A stretch of 64,000 nucleotides of DNA from Natrinema salifodinae. Its GTDB lineage: Archaea; Halobacteriota; Halobacteria; Halobacteriales; Natrialbaceae. The stretch lies in contig NZ_FOIS01000003.1 of assembly GCF_900110455.1 (NCBI RefSeq), positions 203,491 through 267,490 on the forward strand. The letters run 5' to 3'. The notes beneath the pieces were generated by a model. The model worked only from the letters and a program-made list of their open reading frames with translations, was not told where the DNA came from and made no database searches. This document shows positions 18,399 to 27,293 of this stretch, in pieces (the first letter of the stretch is position 1; every line of letters starts with the position of its first letter). Position numbers and translations under genes: made by a program.

Positions 18399-19178
18399 AT
18401 GTCCATACTTGATTCATTTCGCTTGGATCAGCGCACTGCAGTCGTAACGGGCGGAAATCGCGGGATCGGGAAAGGAATCGCCACAGCGCTCGCCGATGCC
18501 GGCGCGGACCTCGTCGTGGCGAATCGTGACCGGGACTCCGGCGTCGCTGCAGCCGAGGAAATCGCGGCCGAAACGGGCGCTGAGACGCTCGCGGTTCAGA
18601 TGGACGTAACCAATGAGGACGACGTGGCAACAGCGGTAGAAGCTATCATCGACGAGTACAATTCGATCGATGTGCTGGTCAACAATGCTGGCATAACGGA
18701 GAACGTCCCTGCTGAACGGATGGATCCCGAGGACTGGCAACGAGTAGTTGACGTCAACCTCACCGGCGTGTTTCTCTGTTCGAAACATGTCGGTCGCCGG
18801 ATGATCGATGGCGATGGCGGATCGATTGTCAATGTCTCGTCTATCTCGGCTTTCATCGCCAATCATCCTCAACCGCAGGTAGCCTACAATGCATCCAAGG
18901 CGGGTCTCGAAGGCCTCAAAACCCAACTAGCCTCAGAGTGGGCGAGGTACGACATCAGGGTCAACAATATCAATCCCGGTTACATCCGCACCAATATGGT
19001 CGAGGACGTTCTCAAAAACGATCCCGAGATGGCCGAAGAGTGGAAACGAGAGATGCTCCTCGACGAGATGGCGCGTCCAGAATCGATCGGGGCGCTCGCC
19101 GTGTACCTGGCATCGGAGGCCTCGTGGTACATGACGGGCGAATCGATCTCTATCGATGGCGGGTACACCGTCCGCTGA
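18399..19178 (+). CDS. Short-chain dehydrogenase/reductase (sugar/polyol type)
   Basis: 259 residues, classical SDR: cofactor motif TGGNRGIGKGIA, NNAG at about 90, catalytic S-Y-K as VSSIS...YNASK, and C-terminal SWYMTGESISIDGGYTV. The family includes gluconate 5-dehydrogenase, 2-deoxygluconate 3-dehydrogenase and arabinitol dehydrogenase; specificity is open. It lies 89 bases after the zinc dehydrogenase in the same direction, so the two may catalyse consecutive oxidations of the sugar imported by the ABC system. It is the last gene of the lower-GC island. Confidence 0.9.
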   Translation: MSILDSFRLDQRTAVVTGGNRGIGKGIATALADAGADLVVANRDRDSGVAAAEEIAAETGAETLAVQMDVTNEDDVATAVEAIIDEYNSIDVLVNNAGITENVPAERMDPEDWQRVVDVNLTGVFLCSKHVGRRMIDGDGGSIVNVSSISAFIANHPQPQVAYNASKAGLEGLKTQLASEWARYDIRVNNINPGYIRTNMVEDVLKNDPEMAEEWKREMLLDEMARPESIGALAVYLASEASWYMTGESISIDGGYTVR

Positions 19179-19354
19179 CCGCTCTATGGGGACCGACACG
19201 CGCATCGATAATCTGCTGTAAGCCCTGCACTTGAGACGAGTGATCCGATAGAGACGCCATTATCGACGTACACAGTTGAGACTGTCGAGTAACAGCGCCG
19301 TTGTACTCCGGTTCCGAACCGACTCTTTTAATCCTGGATCCACGAACGAGGAAT

Positions 19355-20038
19355 ATGACAGCCGATCCGCCGCTCGTTCTCGACATAGATGGTACCCTGA
19401 CTCGCCCCGAGGGGTGGGGCATCGATCCCCGCATCTTCGACCCGCTGCGCGAGTGGGACGCCCCCGTCGTGATCGCCACCGGGAAGGCTTTCCCCTACCC
19501 CGTCGCCCTCTGTCACTTCGTCGGCATCCCCGAACTCGTCGTCGCCGAGAACGGCGGCGTCGTCTACACTGGCGACGACGTCTTCTTCACCGCCGACCGC
19601 CAGGCGGCCCAGGCTGTCGCCGAAGAGTATCGGGCCGCCGGCTACGACCTCGGCTGGGGGGAAGAGGACACGGTTAACCGCTGGCGAGAGACCGAAATCG
19701 CGGTCAACCTCGAGCAGCCGATCGACCCGCTGCGTGAGATCGCCGCCGAGTACGGCCTGGAAGTGATCGACACCGGTTACGCCTACCACGTCAAGGACGC
19801 GGCTCCGAACAAGGGCGACGGCGTCGAGACGATCGCCGACCGTGTCGGGATCGACCTCGCAGACTGCGTCGCCGTCGGCGACTCGATCAACGACGCCTCG
19901 ACGTTCGAGGTCGTCGGCCGGAGCTTCGCGGTCGGCAACGCCGATCAAGCTGCGACGGAGGCGGCCGACGACGTCCTCGACGAGGTCCACGCGGACGGCG
20001 CGCTGGCGGTGCTCGAACGGGTCCGCGGGGCGGTGTAG
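19355..20038 (+). CDS. pgp: HAD-superfamily phosphatase, archaeal phosphoglycolate phosphatase type
   Basis: 227 residues. Motif I is DIDGTLTRPEGWGID, motif II VIATGKAFPYPVA, the Lys motif VKDAAPNKGDGV, and motif IV GDSINDASTFEVVG. The size and the IIB cap between motifs II and III match archaeal phosphoglycolate phosphatases, which recycle 2-phosphoglycolate; sugar phosphatase activity cannot be excluded. The ATG at 19355 has CTTTTAATC 27 bases upstream, so the longer in-frame ORF from 19301 is rejected. Codon use returns here to the GC-rich core type. Confidence 0.85.
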   Translation: MTADPPLVLDIDGTLTRPEGWGIDPRIFDPLREWDAPVVIATGKAFPYPVALCHFVGIPELVVAENGGVVYTGDDVFFTADRQAAQAVAEEYRAAGYDLGWGEEDTVNRWRETEIAVNLEQPIDPLREIAAEYGLEVIDTGYAYHVKDAAPNKGDGVETIADRVGIDLADCVAVGDSINDASTFEVVGRSFAVGNADQAATEAADDVLDEVHADGALAVLERVRGAV

Positions 20039-20225
20039 GAGTCACCGGTTCGGGACCCGGGATCCAGTGCCCGGCTCCGTCGGACGCATCGGACGCGTCG
20101 GACGGCGGGCCTGGTCGGGCGCGAGAACAGCAGGGAACCGAGGTCACGTCGCGGACCGCAGACGGCGCTGAGAGGAGGAGCGGAGATCCCCGCTCGCCGC
20201 GGACCGACGAGAGAGGCGAGCCGCC

Positions 20226-20582
20226 CTACTCGGAGCCGCCGCTATCGCCCGAATTGTCGGTGAACTCCTCGGTCTCCGACTCGGCCGACGACTGAACGTC
20301 GTCCATGTCGAACGTCGAGCCGATCCGGTCGGCGTCGATCGACTGATCGAGGGTGTCGCGGTCGGCCACCGCGCTCAACCCTTCGTTCTCGACCGCGGAC
20401 CGGAGTTCGTCGGCGTCGATCGCCGAGTCGACGTTCTCGGAGTTCGCGGCCGATTGGAGGGCTCGTCGGACGATGACGTAGCCCGCCAGGGCCGCGCCGC
20501 CGGACGCAATCGCACCCGGAATTCCGTAGCGCCTGTACCCGAACGTGACCGCCTTCTTACCGATGGTGTACGCGCCAATCAT
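20226..20582 (-). CDS. Small single-span membrane protein, unknown
   Basis: 118 residues: a short basic N-terminus (TIGKKAVTFGYRRYG), one Gly/Ala-rich membrane segment at about 21-40, then an acidic tail. The tail contains loosely repeated units (VDSAIDADELRSAVE; LDQSIDADRIGSTFD) about 31 residues apart, ending in Ser/Glu/Asp. No family is recognised. The gene is convergent with the HAD gene and divergent from the next membrane protein. Confidence 0.6.
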   Translation of the reverse strand: MIGAYTIGKKAVTFGYRRYGIPGAIASGGAALAGYVIVRRALQSAANSENVDSAIDADELRSAVENEGLSAVADRDTLDQSIDADRIGSTFDMDDVQSSAESETEEFTDNSGDSGGSE

Positions 20583-20738
20583 GGACGATGTTTGCGCCGG
20601 AACGGGCAAGAGAGCGAGGCTTTCGTACGGAAGCGAGCGAGGGGCGAAGCAAGACCCATCTCGCCGTCGACGGTGGGACGGTTTCGCCCGCGAATCGCCT
20701 CTCAGAACGCTTTTCCCCTCGTTCTCGTAACTCGACGT

Positions 20739-21107
20739 ATGGCTTCCTTGCAGGGGATCGCGGGCGCGGTCCTCGGGTTCGCGGTCGTCCTCGGCTGTAC
20801 CGGCGTCGTGTACCGAGACGCGCGCCGGATCGGCGTCTCGCGGCCGCACCTGTGGGCGGGGTTCGTCTTCGTCACGTGCGGCGGCGGGCTCGGGATCTTC
20901 CTCTCGCCGCTGGACGTGCCGGTACCAGGCCTGCTCGTGATCGTCATCGCGGGCCCGGCGCTGTACCTGTTCGAGCGCGACGACGCGAGACACGGGGACG
21001 AACCCGCCGACCCGCACGTTCTCCCGGACGGCCGCAGTGAGACGGCCGACAGCGATGGCAGCGACGGCGACGAACGGACCGCGAACGAGCGACGGTCCGA
21101 CGGCTAG
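20739..21107 (+). CDS. Small membrane protein, unknown
   Basis: 122 residues with about three hydrophobic segments (residues 5-25, 37-56, 60-78) and then a hydrophilic Asp/Glu/Arg tail that is probably cytoplasmic and disordered. The first loop VYRDARRIGVSRPHLWAG is reminiscent of haloarchaeal phospholipase D-nuclease N-terminal-like membrane proteins, but no function is claimed. TTTTCCCC at 20711 lies 27 bases before the ATG, supporting this start over the long in-frame ORF. Confidence 0.65.
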   Translation: MASLQGIAGAVLGFAVVLGCTGVVYRDARRIGVSRPHLWAGFVFVTCGGGLGIFLSPLDVPVPGLLVIVIAGPALYLFERDDARHGDEPADPHVLPDGRSETADSDGSDGDERTANERRSDG

Positions 21108-21186
21108 CGAGCCGATCCGCGACGCCCGCCCGACGGGCCCGGGACACCACACACCTTTTGCCCGCGCCCGCCCAACGGCCGTCAAC

Positions 21187-22233
21187 ATGAGCGACTCCGC
21201 GAATTCCGGGGGCGACGGCGCGAGCGCCGACGCCGAGGCGGGTCCCGACGGCGACGCCGACCGCACCGGCGGCCCGGCTCAGGTCTCGAGCCCGGACTAT
21301 CACAGCGAGAACCACACGGCGGCCCAGACCTGCGGCTGGACGGCTAACGCCATCCGCGGCGAGGGCAAGTGCTACAAGTACATTTTCTACGGCATCGAGT
21401 CCCACCGCTGCATCCAGATGACGCCCGTCGTCAAGTGCAACGAGCGCTGCGTCTTCTGCTGGCGCGACCATCAGGGCCACGCCTACGAGATGGACGAGGT
21501 CGAGTGGGACGACCCCGAGGCGGTCGTCGACGCCTCGATCCGGCTCCAGAAGAAGCTCCTCTCGGGTTTCGGCGGCAACGACGAGGTCCCCCGCGAGGTC
21601 TTCGACCAGGCGATGGAGCCGCGCCACGTCGCCATCTCGCTGGACGGCGAGCCCACGCTCTACCCCTACCTGCCCGAACTCATCGAGGCCTTCCACGACC
21701 GCGATATCACCACGTTCCTGGTCTCGAACGGCACTCGCCCCGAGGTGCTCCGGGAGTGTGACCCGACGCAGTTGTACGTCAGCGTCGACGCCCCCGAGCG
21801 CCACACCTTCGATCAGGTCGTCGGCGCGATGGAGGACGATTCCTGGGAGCGGCTCCTCGAGACGATGGACGTCCTCGCGGAGAAAGACGAGACCCGGACC
21901 GTCCTCCGGACGACGCTCGTCGACGGCGAGAACATGCACCACCCCGACTGGTACGCGGGCTTCTACCAACAGGCCGATCCGGACTTTATCGAGCTGAAGG
22001 CGTACATGCACGTCGGCCACTCGCAGGGGCGGCTCGACCGGTCTTCGATGCCCGACCACGAGGAGGTCGTAGCGTTCGCCGAGGACGTCAAGGAGTACAT
22101 GCCCGCGTTCGCCGAGTGTCGGGGCGTCCCGGCCTCCCGCGTCGCCCTGCTCGCGAAGGAGAAGGACACCTGGGTCCCGAAACTGAAGAAGGGCAGCGAG
22201 TTCTGGGAGCGCGATCCGGTCGTCGGCGACTGA
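21187..22233 (+). CDS. taw1: tRNA 4-demethylwyosine synthase (radical SAM)
   Basis: 348 residues, TYW1/Taw1 family: converts N1-methylguanosine at position 37 of tRNA-Phe to the tricyclic imG-14 using pyruvate. The radical-SAM cluster motif is C84-x3-C88-x2-C91 (KCNERCVFCW), followed by the TYW1 signature region HVAISLDGEPTLYPYLPELIEAFH and the terminal WERDPV. A second cluster is expected from the N-terminal cysteines C49 and C62. The start follows a CCTTTTG box; the first 35 residues are a low-complexity acidic extension. Confidence 0.94.
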   Translation: MSDSANSGGDGASADAEAGPDGDADRTGGPAQVSSPDYHSENHTAAQTCGWTANAIRGEGKCYKYIFYGIESHRCIQMTPVVKCNERCVFCWRDHQGHAYEMDEVEWDDPEAVVDASIRLQKKLLSGFGGNDEVPREVFDQAMEPRHVAISLDGEPTLYPYLPELIEAFHDRDITTFLVSNGTRPEVLRECDPTQLYVSVDAPERHTFDQVVGAMEDDSWERLLETMDVLAEKDETRTVLRTTLVDGENMHHPDWYAGFYQQADPDFIELKAYMHVGHSQGRLDRSSMPDHEEVVAFAEDVKEYMPAFAECRGVPASRVALLAKEKDTWVPKLKKGSEFWERDPVVGD

Positions 22234-22275
22234 CCGAGATCCGTCGCAGTACCTACCGGGACGGACCCGGGAACG

Positions 22276-23718
22276 CTACAGATCGAGTCGCGAACTGTGG
22301 AGGACGCCCTTGATCGTGATCCGGAGTTTGCGACTGATCGCCGCCAGCGTGACGGCGTACACGACCGCACCCAGGACGACGATCGCGAGGAGGTGATACC
22401 ACTGATCGACGGCGACGGCGCGTTCGACGGGCACGATCACGGCGAACATCACGGCACCGGCCGCGACCTGTTCGGCAAGCGTCCGCGGAAGCAGGACGAC
22501 GGACGATAGCCGCCGTTTGACGACGGCGGCCGAGAGGACGTATCGGAGCGTCTCGGCGACGACCGTCGCGACCACGACGCCGATTGCCCCGTAGACGAGC
22601 GTCAGCGCCACGCCGAGCGCGATGTTGAGTGCCAGCGTCACCGCCGAGATGCGCGTGTTGACGTCCGGCCGATCGATCCCGTCGATCACGCTCGTGAGCA
22701 CGCCGGCCTGGGTCTTCGCGACGTGATACAGCGCGAGTCCGACGAGAAGCGGCGCGGCGGCGGCGTAGTCGGGACCGAAGAACGTCACGACGAGTTGCTT
22801 CGGCATCGCGACGGCCCCGAAGAACATCGGGATCGCGACGACGCTCGTAAACGCCAACGTGTTCGAGACGTCCGTGCCGAGGTCGTCCCCCTTGCTGTGC
22901 CGGTGGCTCACCCGCGCCATCAGTCCGCTCGCGGCGGCCATCGTCACGAACGTCGCCGGAACCGTGAGTTTGAGCGCGACCTCGTAGTGGCCGGCAGCGG
23001 CGGGCGCCAACAGGTAGCCCAGCAGGATGATGTCGAACCGATCGTAGGCCTGGCTCAGCAGCGAGTTCGGAATGCTGAACCTGGCGTACGACCAGAGGCT
23101 CGCGACCGTCTCCCGTCCCGGAGAGACCGGCCGCACTCGGACGTAGTACCAGAGGATCGGCACCGTTAGGAACGTCGCCGCGGCCAGCCCGTAGGCCATG
23201 CCGGCGGCCCCGAACCCGAGCAGTATCAGGCCCAGCTGGAGCGGGAAGGTGAGCAGCGATCGCAGCGTGTCGGTCCACATCGAGGCCCCGACGCGCCCGC
23301 GGGCCTGCACCATCAGATCGAGCGGCTCGAAGAGCGTGACGGCGAACAGTAGGACGATGAACAACACCGGCGCCTCGGGAAGCCCCGTGTACGCGACGAG
23401 CCGGTCGGACGCCAGGATGGTCGTCGCGCAGACGATCGCCATCCAGACCAGCGTGAACAGCGCCTGGCTGCCGACCAGTTCGCCCGGCGTGGTTTCGGCT
23501 TCCGAAAACCGCTTCTTGACCGCGGTTCCCCACCCGTTGACCGCCCGATCGGCGATCTTCACCAGCGAAAAGAGGAGGTAGTACCCGCCGAATCCGGTCG
23601 GGCCGAGGACCCGCGCGAAGACGATCGTGCCGAGGAATCCGATCGCAGCCATCGTGAACTTCGCGGCCGTCGCCTTGAGCGTCTCGCCGCCGAGGCTGAC
23701 CGACGTCGCGTCACTCAT
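22276..23718 (-). CDS. Polysaccharide/lipid-linked oligosaccharide flippase (MOP superfamily, Wzx-like)
   Basis: 480 residues with about 12-14 hydrophobic segments and the MOP-type opening (KFTMAAIGFLGTIVFARVLGPTGFGGYYLLFSLV). It would move lipid-linked glycans to the outer face of the membrane. It is the last gene of the minus-strand glycan cluster, 88 bases after the sulfatase-like gene. It likely works on the product of the three glycosyltransferases upstream. Its substrate and lipid carrier are unknown. Confidence 0.88.
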   Translation of the reverse strand: MSDATSVSLGGETLKATAAKFTMAAIGFLGTIVFARVLGPTGFGGYYLLFSLVKIADRAVNGWGTAVKKRFSEAETTPGELVGSQALFTLVWMAIVCATTILASDRLVAYTGLPEAPVLFIVLLFAVTLFEPLDLMVQARGRVGASMWTDTLRSLLTFPLQLGLILLGFGAAGMAYGLAAATFLTVPILWYYVRVRPVSPGRETVASLWSYARFSIPNSLLSQAYDRFDIILLGYLLAPAAAGHYEVALKLTVPATFVTMAAASGLMARVSHRHSKGDDLGTDVSNTLAFTSVVAIPMFFGAVAMPKQLVVTFFGPDYAAAAPLLVGLALYHVAKTQAGVLTSVIDGIDRPDVNTRISAVTLALNIALGVALTLVYGAIGVVVATVVAETLRYVLSAAVVKRRLSSVVLLPRTLAEQVAAGAVMFAVIVPVERAVAVDQWYHLLAIVVLGAVVYAVTLAAISRKLRITIKGVLHSSRLDL

Positions 23719-23806
23719 AGCTGATGGACAACGGGCACGCTAGAGCCGAATTTATCGGGTGGAGACCGCGTTCGGCCGGTCGCCGTCGGTCGCATCGAGC
23801 GCACGG

Positions 23807-25219
23807 TCACAGGTACCCCAGGTCCTCGAGCTGAGATTCCAGACCTGATAGATCCGTTTCGTCGAGGCCGTCCCGCGTTTCGAGGTCGGCGAGCAGCCGC
23901 TCGAGTTCCGACTCGAGGGTCGCCTGGTCGCAGTCGCCGAGCAGCCGGTCCTCGAAGATGCCCTCGAAGTAGTAGCAGCCGGCTGTCGCGATGCCGTACC
24001 GTTCGCGGTCGACGGGTGCGACGTCGTAGCCGTCGTCCTCGAGCGCGAGCGCTCGCCGCTTCGAGATCCCGTGGTACTCCAGCAGCGCGTTCGACCGCGG
24101 TTCCGGCGCGACGGGGTCGCCCGAGAGCAGCGGACGGAGCGATTCGCCGCGGCGGTGTTCCGACTGGATTTCCGCGAGGTCGAGCACCGTCGCGTGGACG
24201 TCGAGCAGGTTCGCGAGGGCGTCCCGCGTCGCTCGCTCCTCGCCGTCCGCGTTGGGGGTCCGGTCGTCGGCGTTCGGACCGGGCGCGGAGACGACGAGCG
24301 GGACGCGCGTCACCGGGGGGTGGAGACCGCCGCCGTGTTGCCAGGCGCCGTACTCTCCGAGCGCTTCGCCGTGGTCGGCGAGTGTCACGACGTAGTCGAA
24401 CTCCTCGGCGAGTTCCCGGTAGATGTCCCGATAGATGTCCGAGAGGTACCGCACGGCGTCGTCGTACGCGGTCGCGATCCGATCCGGGTCGGCCGACGGC
24501 TCCCCGAGCGTCGCTTTCACGCTGTCGAAGTGCGGCGGCTCCTCGTCGGGATAGGTGCGGTACTCGTCCGGCGGGTCGTACGGCAAGTGCGCCTCCATGA
24601 GATTCGTGAAGAGGAACTCGGGATCGTCGTTCCACGACCGCTCTCGGACGTACTCCAGAAACTCCGCCGCACCGTCGTCGGGGTGGCGGCCCTTCAGTCC
24701 CATGTCCCGGAGTTTCATCAGGGCGCCTTGCCGCAGCGATTGGACCGTATCGCAGTCGCCGTCGACGCAGCGCCAGAGCGCACGGACGTACCGTTCCGGA
24801 CCGTCCGATCGGTGGTCCGCGATGAACTCGTCCCAGTCGAAGACGTCCTCGCCGAGGCCGCGAAGCCGCCAGCCGCCGTCGAACTCGTCGAACCCGTGGT
24901 GCCAGCCCAACTGTTCGGAGATGTTGACGTTACAGCTGAACGCTCGCGTCCGATAGCCGCGATCCTGCAGCAGTTCGGGGAGGCGAGTGGCGTGCCGATC
25001 GAACGCTTGGGACGTGATCGTCACGCCGACCTCGCTCGCGTAGCGGCCGGTGAACAGCGAGGCGTGGGCCGGGGCCGTCCAGTGAGTCGTGCTCCACGCG
25101 TTCGTGAACTGCACGCCGGGCAACCAATCGAAGTGCTCGTCGAACGAATCCGCCCGAAGCGTATCGAGCACGATGAGGGCGATAGATGGCTCGTCTCCCA
25201 TAGTCGCGGTTCCGATCAT
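23807..25219 (-). CDS. Sulfatase-like alkaline-phosphatase-superfamily protein with Thr nucleophile
   Basis: 470 residues. The metal-site start is IALIVLDTLRADSFDEH, the nucleophile loop STTHWTAPAHASLFTGR has T48 where sulfatases have Cys/Ser of C-x-P-x-R, and the second metal site is VTLADHGEALGEYG. There is no signal peptide, so it is probably cytoplasmic or loosely membrane-associated. Lack of the formylglycine residue makes sulfate-ester hydrolysis unlikely; phosphodiester transfer or hydrolysis on a glycan is more plausible. It ends in LEDLGYL. ATG at 25201 is an alternative start. Confidence 0.85.
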   Translation of the reverse strand: MIGTATMGDEPSIALIVLDTLRADSFDEHFDWLPGVQFTNAWSTTHWTAPAHASLFTGRYASEVGVTITSQAFDRHATRLPELLQDRGYRTRAFSCNVNISEQLGWHHGFDEFDGGWRLRGLGEDVFDWDEFIADHRSDGPERYVRALWRCVDGDCDTVQSLRQGALMKLRDMGLKGRHPDDGAAEFLEYVRERSWNDDPEFLFTNLMEAHLPYDPPDEYRTYPDEEPPHFDSVKATLGEPSADPDRIATAYDDAVRYLSDIYRDIYRELAEEFDYVVTLADHGEALGEYGAWQHGGGLHPPVTRVPLVVSAPGPNADDRTPNADGEERATRDALANLLDVHATVLDLAEIQSEHRRGESLRPLLSGDPVAPEPRSNALLEYHGISKRRALALEDDGYDVAPVDRERYGIATAGCYYFEGIFEDRLLGDCDQATLESELERLLADLETRDGLDETDLSGLESQLEDLGYL

Positions 25220-25271
25220 CGTACCATATCGCCGATAAAGAACCTAGTCCCGGCAATGGAACCGGGTGCGC

Positions 25272-26282
25272 TCACAGGACGGTCGCGACCCCCTCTTCGA
25301 GAGCCTCGACCTGCGCGTCCTTCTCCCGCTCGAGTTCGTCCATATCGAACGAGACCGGCTCGGCCGTGACGTCCCCGTCGATCGGGACCCGGTCGAACAG
25401 GTTCGCTCTGGGGGTGTCGAAGTAGAACTGGGCCCTGTTGCCGTAGGTCAGCGCGGGGAGGCAGGCGTGGATCCGGTCGGACCGCACCACGTCCGCGTTG
25501 GCGTAGAGGAAGAGGTAATCGGTCACGAGATCGGAGACGAAGACGTTCTCCGTCTCGAACAGCGGCGTCTCGAGGCCGGCCAGTTCCCTCGCCCGTTCGC
25601 CGACCGGGAAGTGGTACGGTTCGTCGAAGGGCGCGTGATCGGGCCTGATGACCGTCGACGCGCCGTCGATATCGGGTTCCTCGAGTTTGTCGAACGTGTG
25701 GACGTCGAACGCCTGGTTCGCGTCCGGCGGCCGATGCCGGTCGCCGAGGAATAGCGAACAGTCGATGCCGTCGTACCTGTATTCGACGAGATCGCCGTAC
25801 TCCTCGTAGGCGGTCCGGTCCCGCGTGAGCAGGACCTCGATATCCAGCGCGTCGAACACGGTCTCCACGTACTTCCGTTCGTCCTGATCGTACTCTTCGC
25901 CGCCCCCGCCGACGATAACGATCGGCACGCCCCGCTCCCTGAGTTCCCGGAGCGTATCGTAGTACTTGCGGAAGGTCGGCCTGGAGAGCACGCATCCCGG
26001 GAGGACGGCTAGGTCAGCATCGATCAGCTCGCTGACGTTCACCGCGTTCCGGCGGATCGGGTGGGTCGGCGACTCGTAGTCGGAGCGATCGAACCCCGTC
26101 ATCCGAGCGAGCTTCCGGGTTCCGCCCCACAGCGCCGCGGTGTCCGACGCGTGGTTGGGATAACCCCCCGTTTCGACGATCTCCGCGTCGGGAAACGCCC
26201 GTTCGAGCATCGCTCTTGCCCCGTAATCGATGAATCCGTTCCCGATGTTCGTCGTCCACGTTCGCAGAAGCAGGATTCGCAT
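25272..26282 (-). CDS. Polysaccharide pyruvyl transferase family protein
   Basis: 336 residues. The N-terminal MRILLLRTWTTNIGNGFIDYGARAMLE, the VIVGGGGEEYDQDE loop and the later VVRSDRIHACLPALTYGNRAQFYFD are the CsaB/WcaK family pattern. Known members put a pyruvate ketal from phosphoenolpyruvate on cell-surface polysaccharides. Here it sits among glycosyltransferases and phosphatase-fold proteins, so the glycan is probably pyruvylated and negatively charged. It is 96 bases after the preceding gene in the same direction. Confidence 0.87.
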   Translation of the reverse strand: MRILLLRTWTTNIGNGFIDYGARAMLERAFPDAEIVETGGYPNHASDTAALWGGTRKLARMTGFDRSDYESPTHPIRRNAVNVSELIDADLAVLPGCVLSRPTFRKYYDTLRELRERGVPIVIVGGGGEEYDQDERKYVETVFDALDIEVLLTRDRTAYEEYGDLVEYRYDGIDCSLFLGDRHRPPDANQAFDVHTFDKLEEPDIDGASTVIRPDHAPFDEPYHFPVGERARELAGLETPLFETENVFVSDLVTDYLFLYANADVVRSDRIHACLPALTYGNRAQFYFDTPRANLFDRVPIDGDVTAEPVSFDMDELEREKDAQVEALEEGVATVL

Positions 26283-26378
26283 CGTGGTTCTCTCCGCCGG
26301 AATCGGGTATAATTATGCGGTGGATACACCCCGTTCCCGTCTCGGTCCGTCGGCGACGACCCGTCCGCCCGCCGCGCC

Positions 26379-27293
26379 TCAGTCGAGATAGCCGAGTTCG
26401 CGCAGGCGGTCGGTCGGCATGTCGATCCCCTCGTCGGTTCCGGTCGCGGTCGCGGAGCCTTTCGCACGTTCCTCGACCCACGCCCGCACGTCGTAGACCG
26501 ACTCCGGGCAGGTCTCCGCCGTGGAACTCGCGTACGCGCGCCAGGAGTGACTCGCCGGCTTCTCGCCGTCGTCCGGCGGGTAGAACGCGGTCCGCATGCC
26601 GTGATCGCTGACGACGAGGAGGTCGTCGTCCTCGCCGAGGGCGTCGGCGACCTCCTCGACGAACCCCCCGACGCGGCCGTAGGCCCGACGCAACGCGGCC
26701 TCGTCGTCGGCGTAGGCGTGGCCCGCCGCGTCCAGCGTGTGGACGTGGACGCCAGCGATCGAGACGGGGTGTTCGAGCATCTCGCGCGCCCAGCCGAACT
26801 GCTGGGCGCAGAGCCCGAACAGTTCGCGCTCGAACTCGCTGCGGGACATCCCCTCCGCCACGGCGTTCATCAGGTCCCAGGCCCGCTGGAGCGGCTCGCC
26901 GTCGTGGACGCCTGGCCAGTTGTGGACGACCGCGTCGTCGGCGTCGAACATCGACTCTCGGTCCGTCTCGCCGATCCGCTCGCGCGTGCCGGTCCGCGAC
27001 CGAACCAGTTTGCCGAGCGTCCCCCGAGTCGACTCGTCGAGGTGCCCGGTGACGGTCGACGCGAGGTCGAGCGCGGGGTTTTCCCACTCGCTCGTTCCGC
27101 CGCCGGTGATCCCGTGCTCGGCCGGTTCGAGCCCGGTCGCGACGGTCGCCCAGACCTCTGGCGTGTACGGGACGTCCTGCGTGTTCGCGAACGTCTCGAT
27201 CTCCCCGCCCGACCCGAGGCGGACGGCGTCGAGATCGAAGTAGTCGACCAGTCCGGCGTCGAGCGCGTCCAGCGCCAGTACGACGACCGTCAT
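26379..27293 (-). CDS. Alkaline-phosphatase-superfamily protein (type I phosphodiesterase-like)
   Basis: 304 residues, the shortest of four paralogues. Metal residues are VVLALDALDAG at the start and VVSDHGMRTAFYPP; the nucleophile T44 is in VPYTPEVWATVATGLEP, as in nucleotide pyrophosphatase/phosphodiesterase relatives. HVHTLDAAGHAYA supplies the other metal ligands. It has no signal peptide and ends in LRELGYLD. It overlaps the upstream paralogue by 4 bases, so the pair is translationally coupled and may act in succession on the same glycan. Confidence 0.85.
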   Translation of the reverse strand: MTVVVLALDALDAGLVDYFDLDAVRLGSGGEIETFANTQDVPYTPEVWATVATGLEPAEHGITGGGTSEWENPALDLASTVTGHLDESTRGTLGKLVRSRTGTRERIGETDRESMFDADDAVVHNWPGVHDGEPLQRAWDLMNAVAEGMSRSEFERELFGLCAQQFGWAREMLEHPVSIAGVHVHTLDAAGHAYADDEAALRRAYGRVGGFVEEVADALGEDDDLLVVSDHGMRTAFYPPDDGEKPASHSWRAYASSTAETCPESVYDVRAWVEERAKGSATATGTDEGIDMPTDRLRELGYLD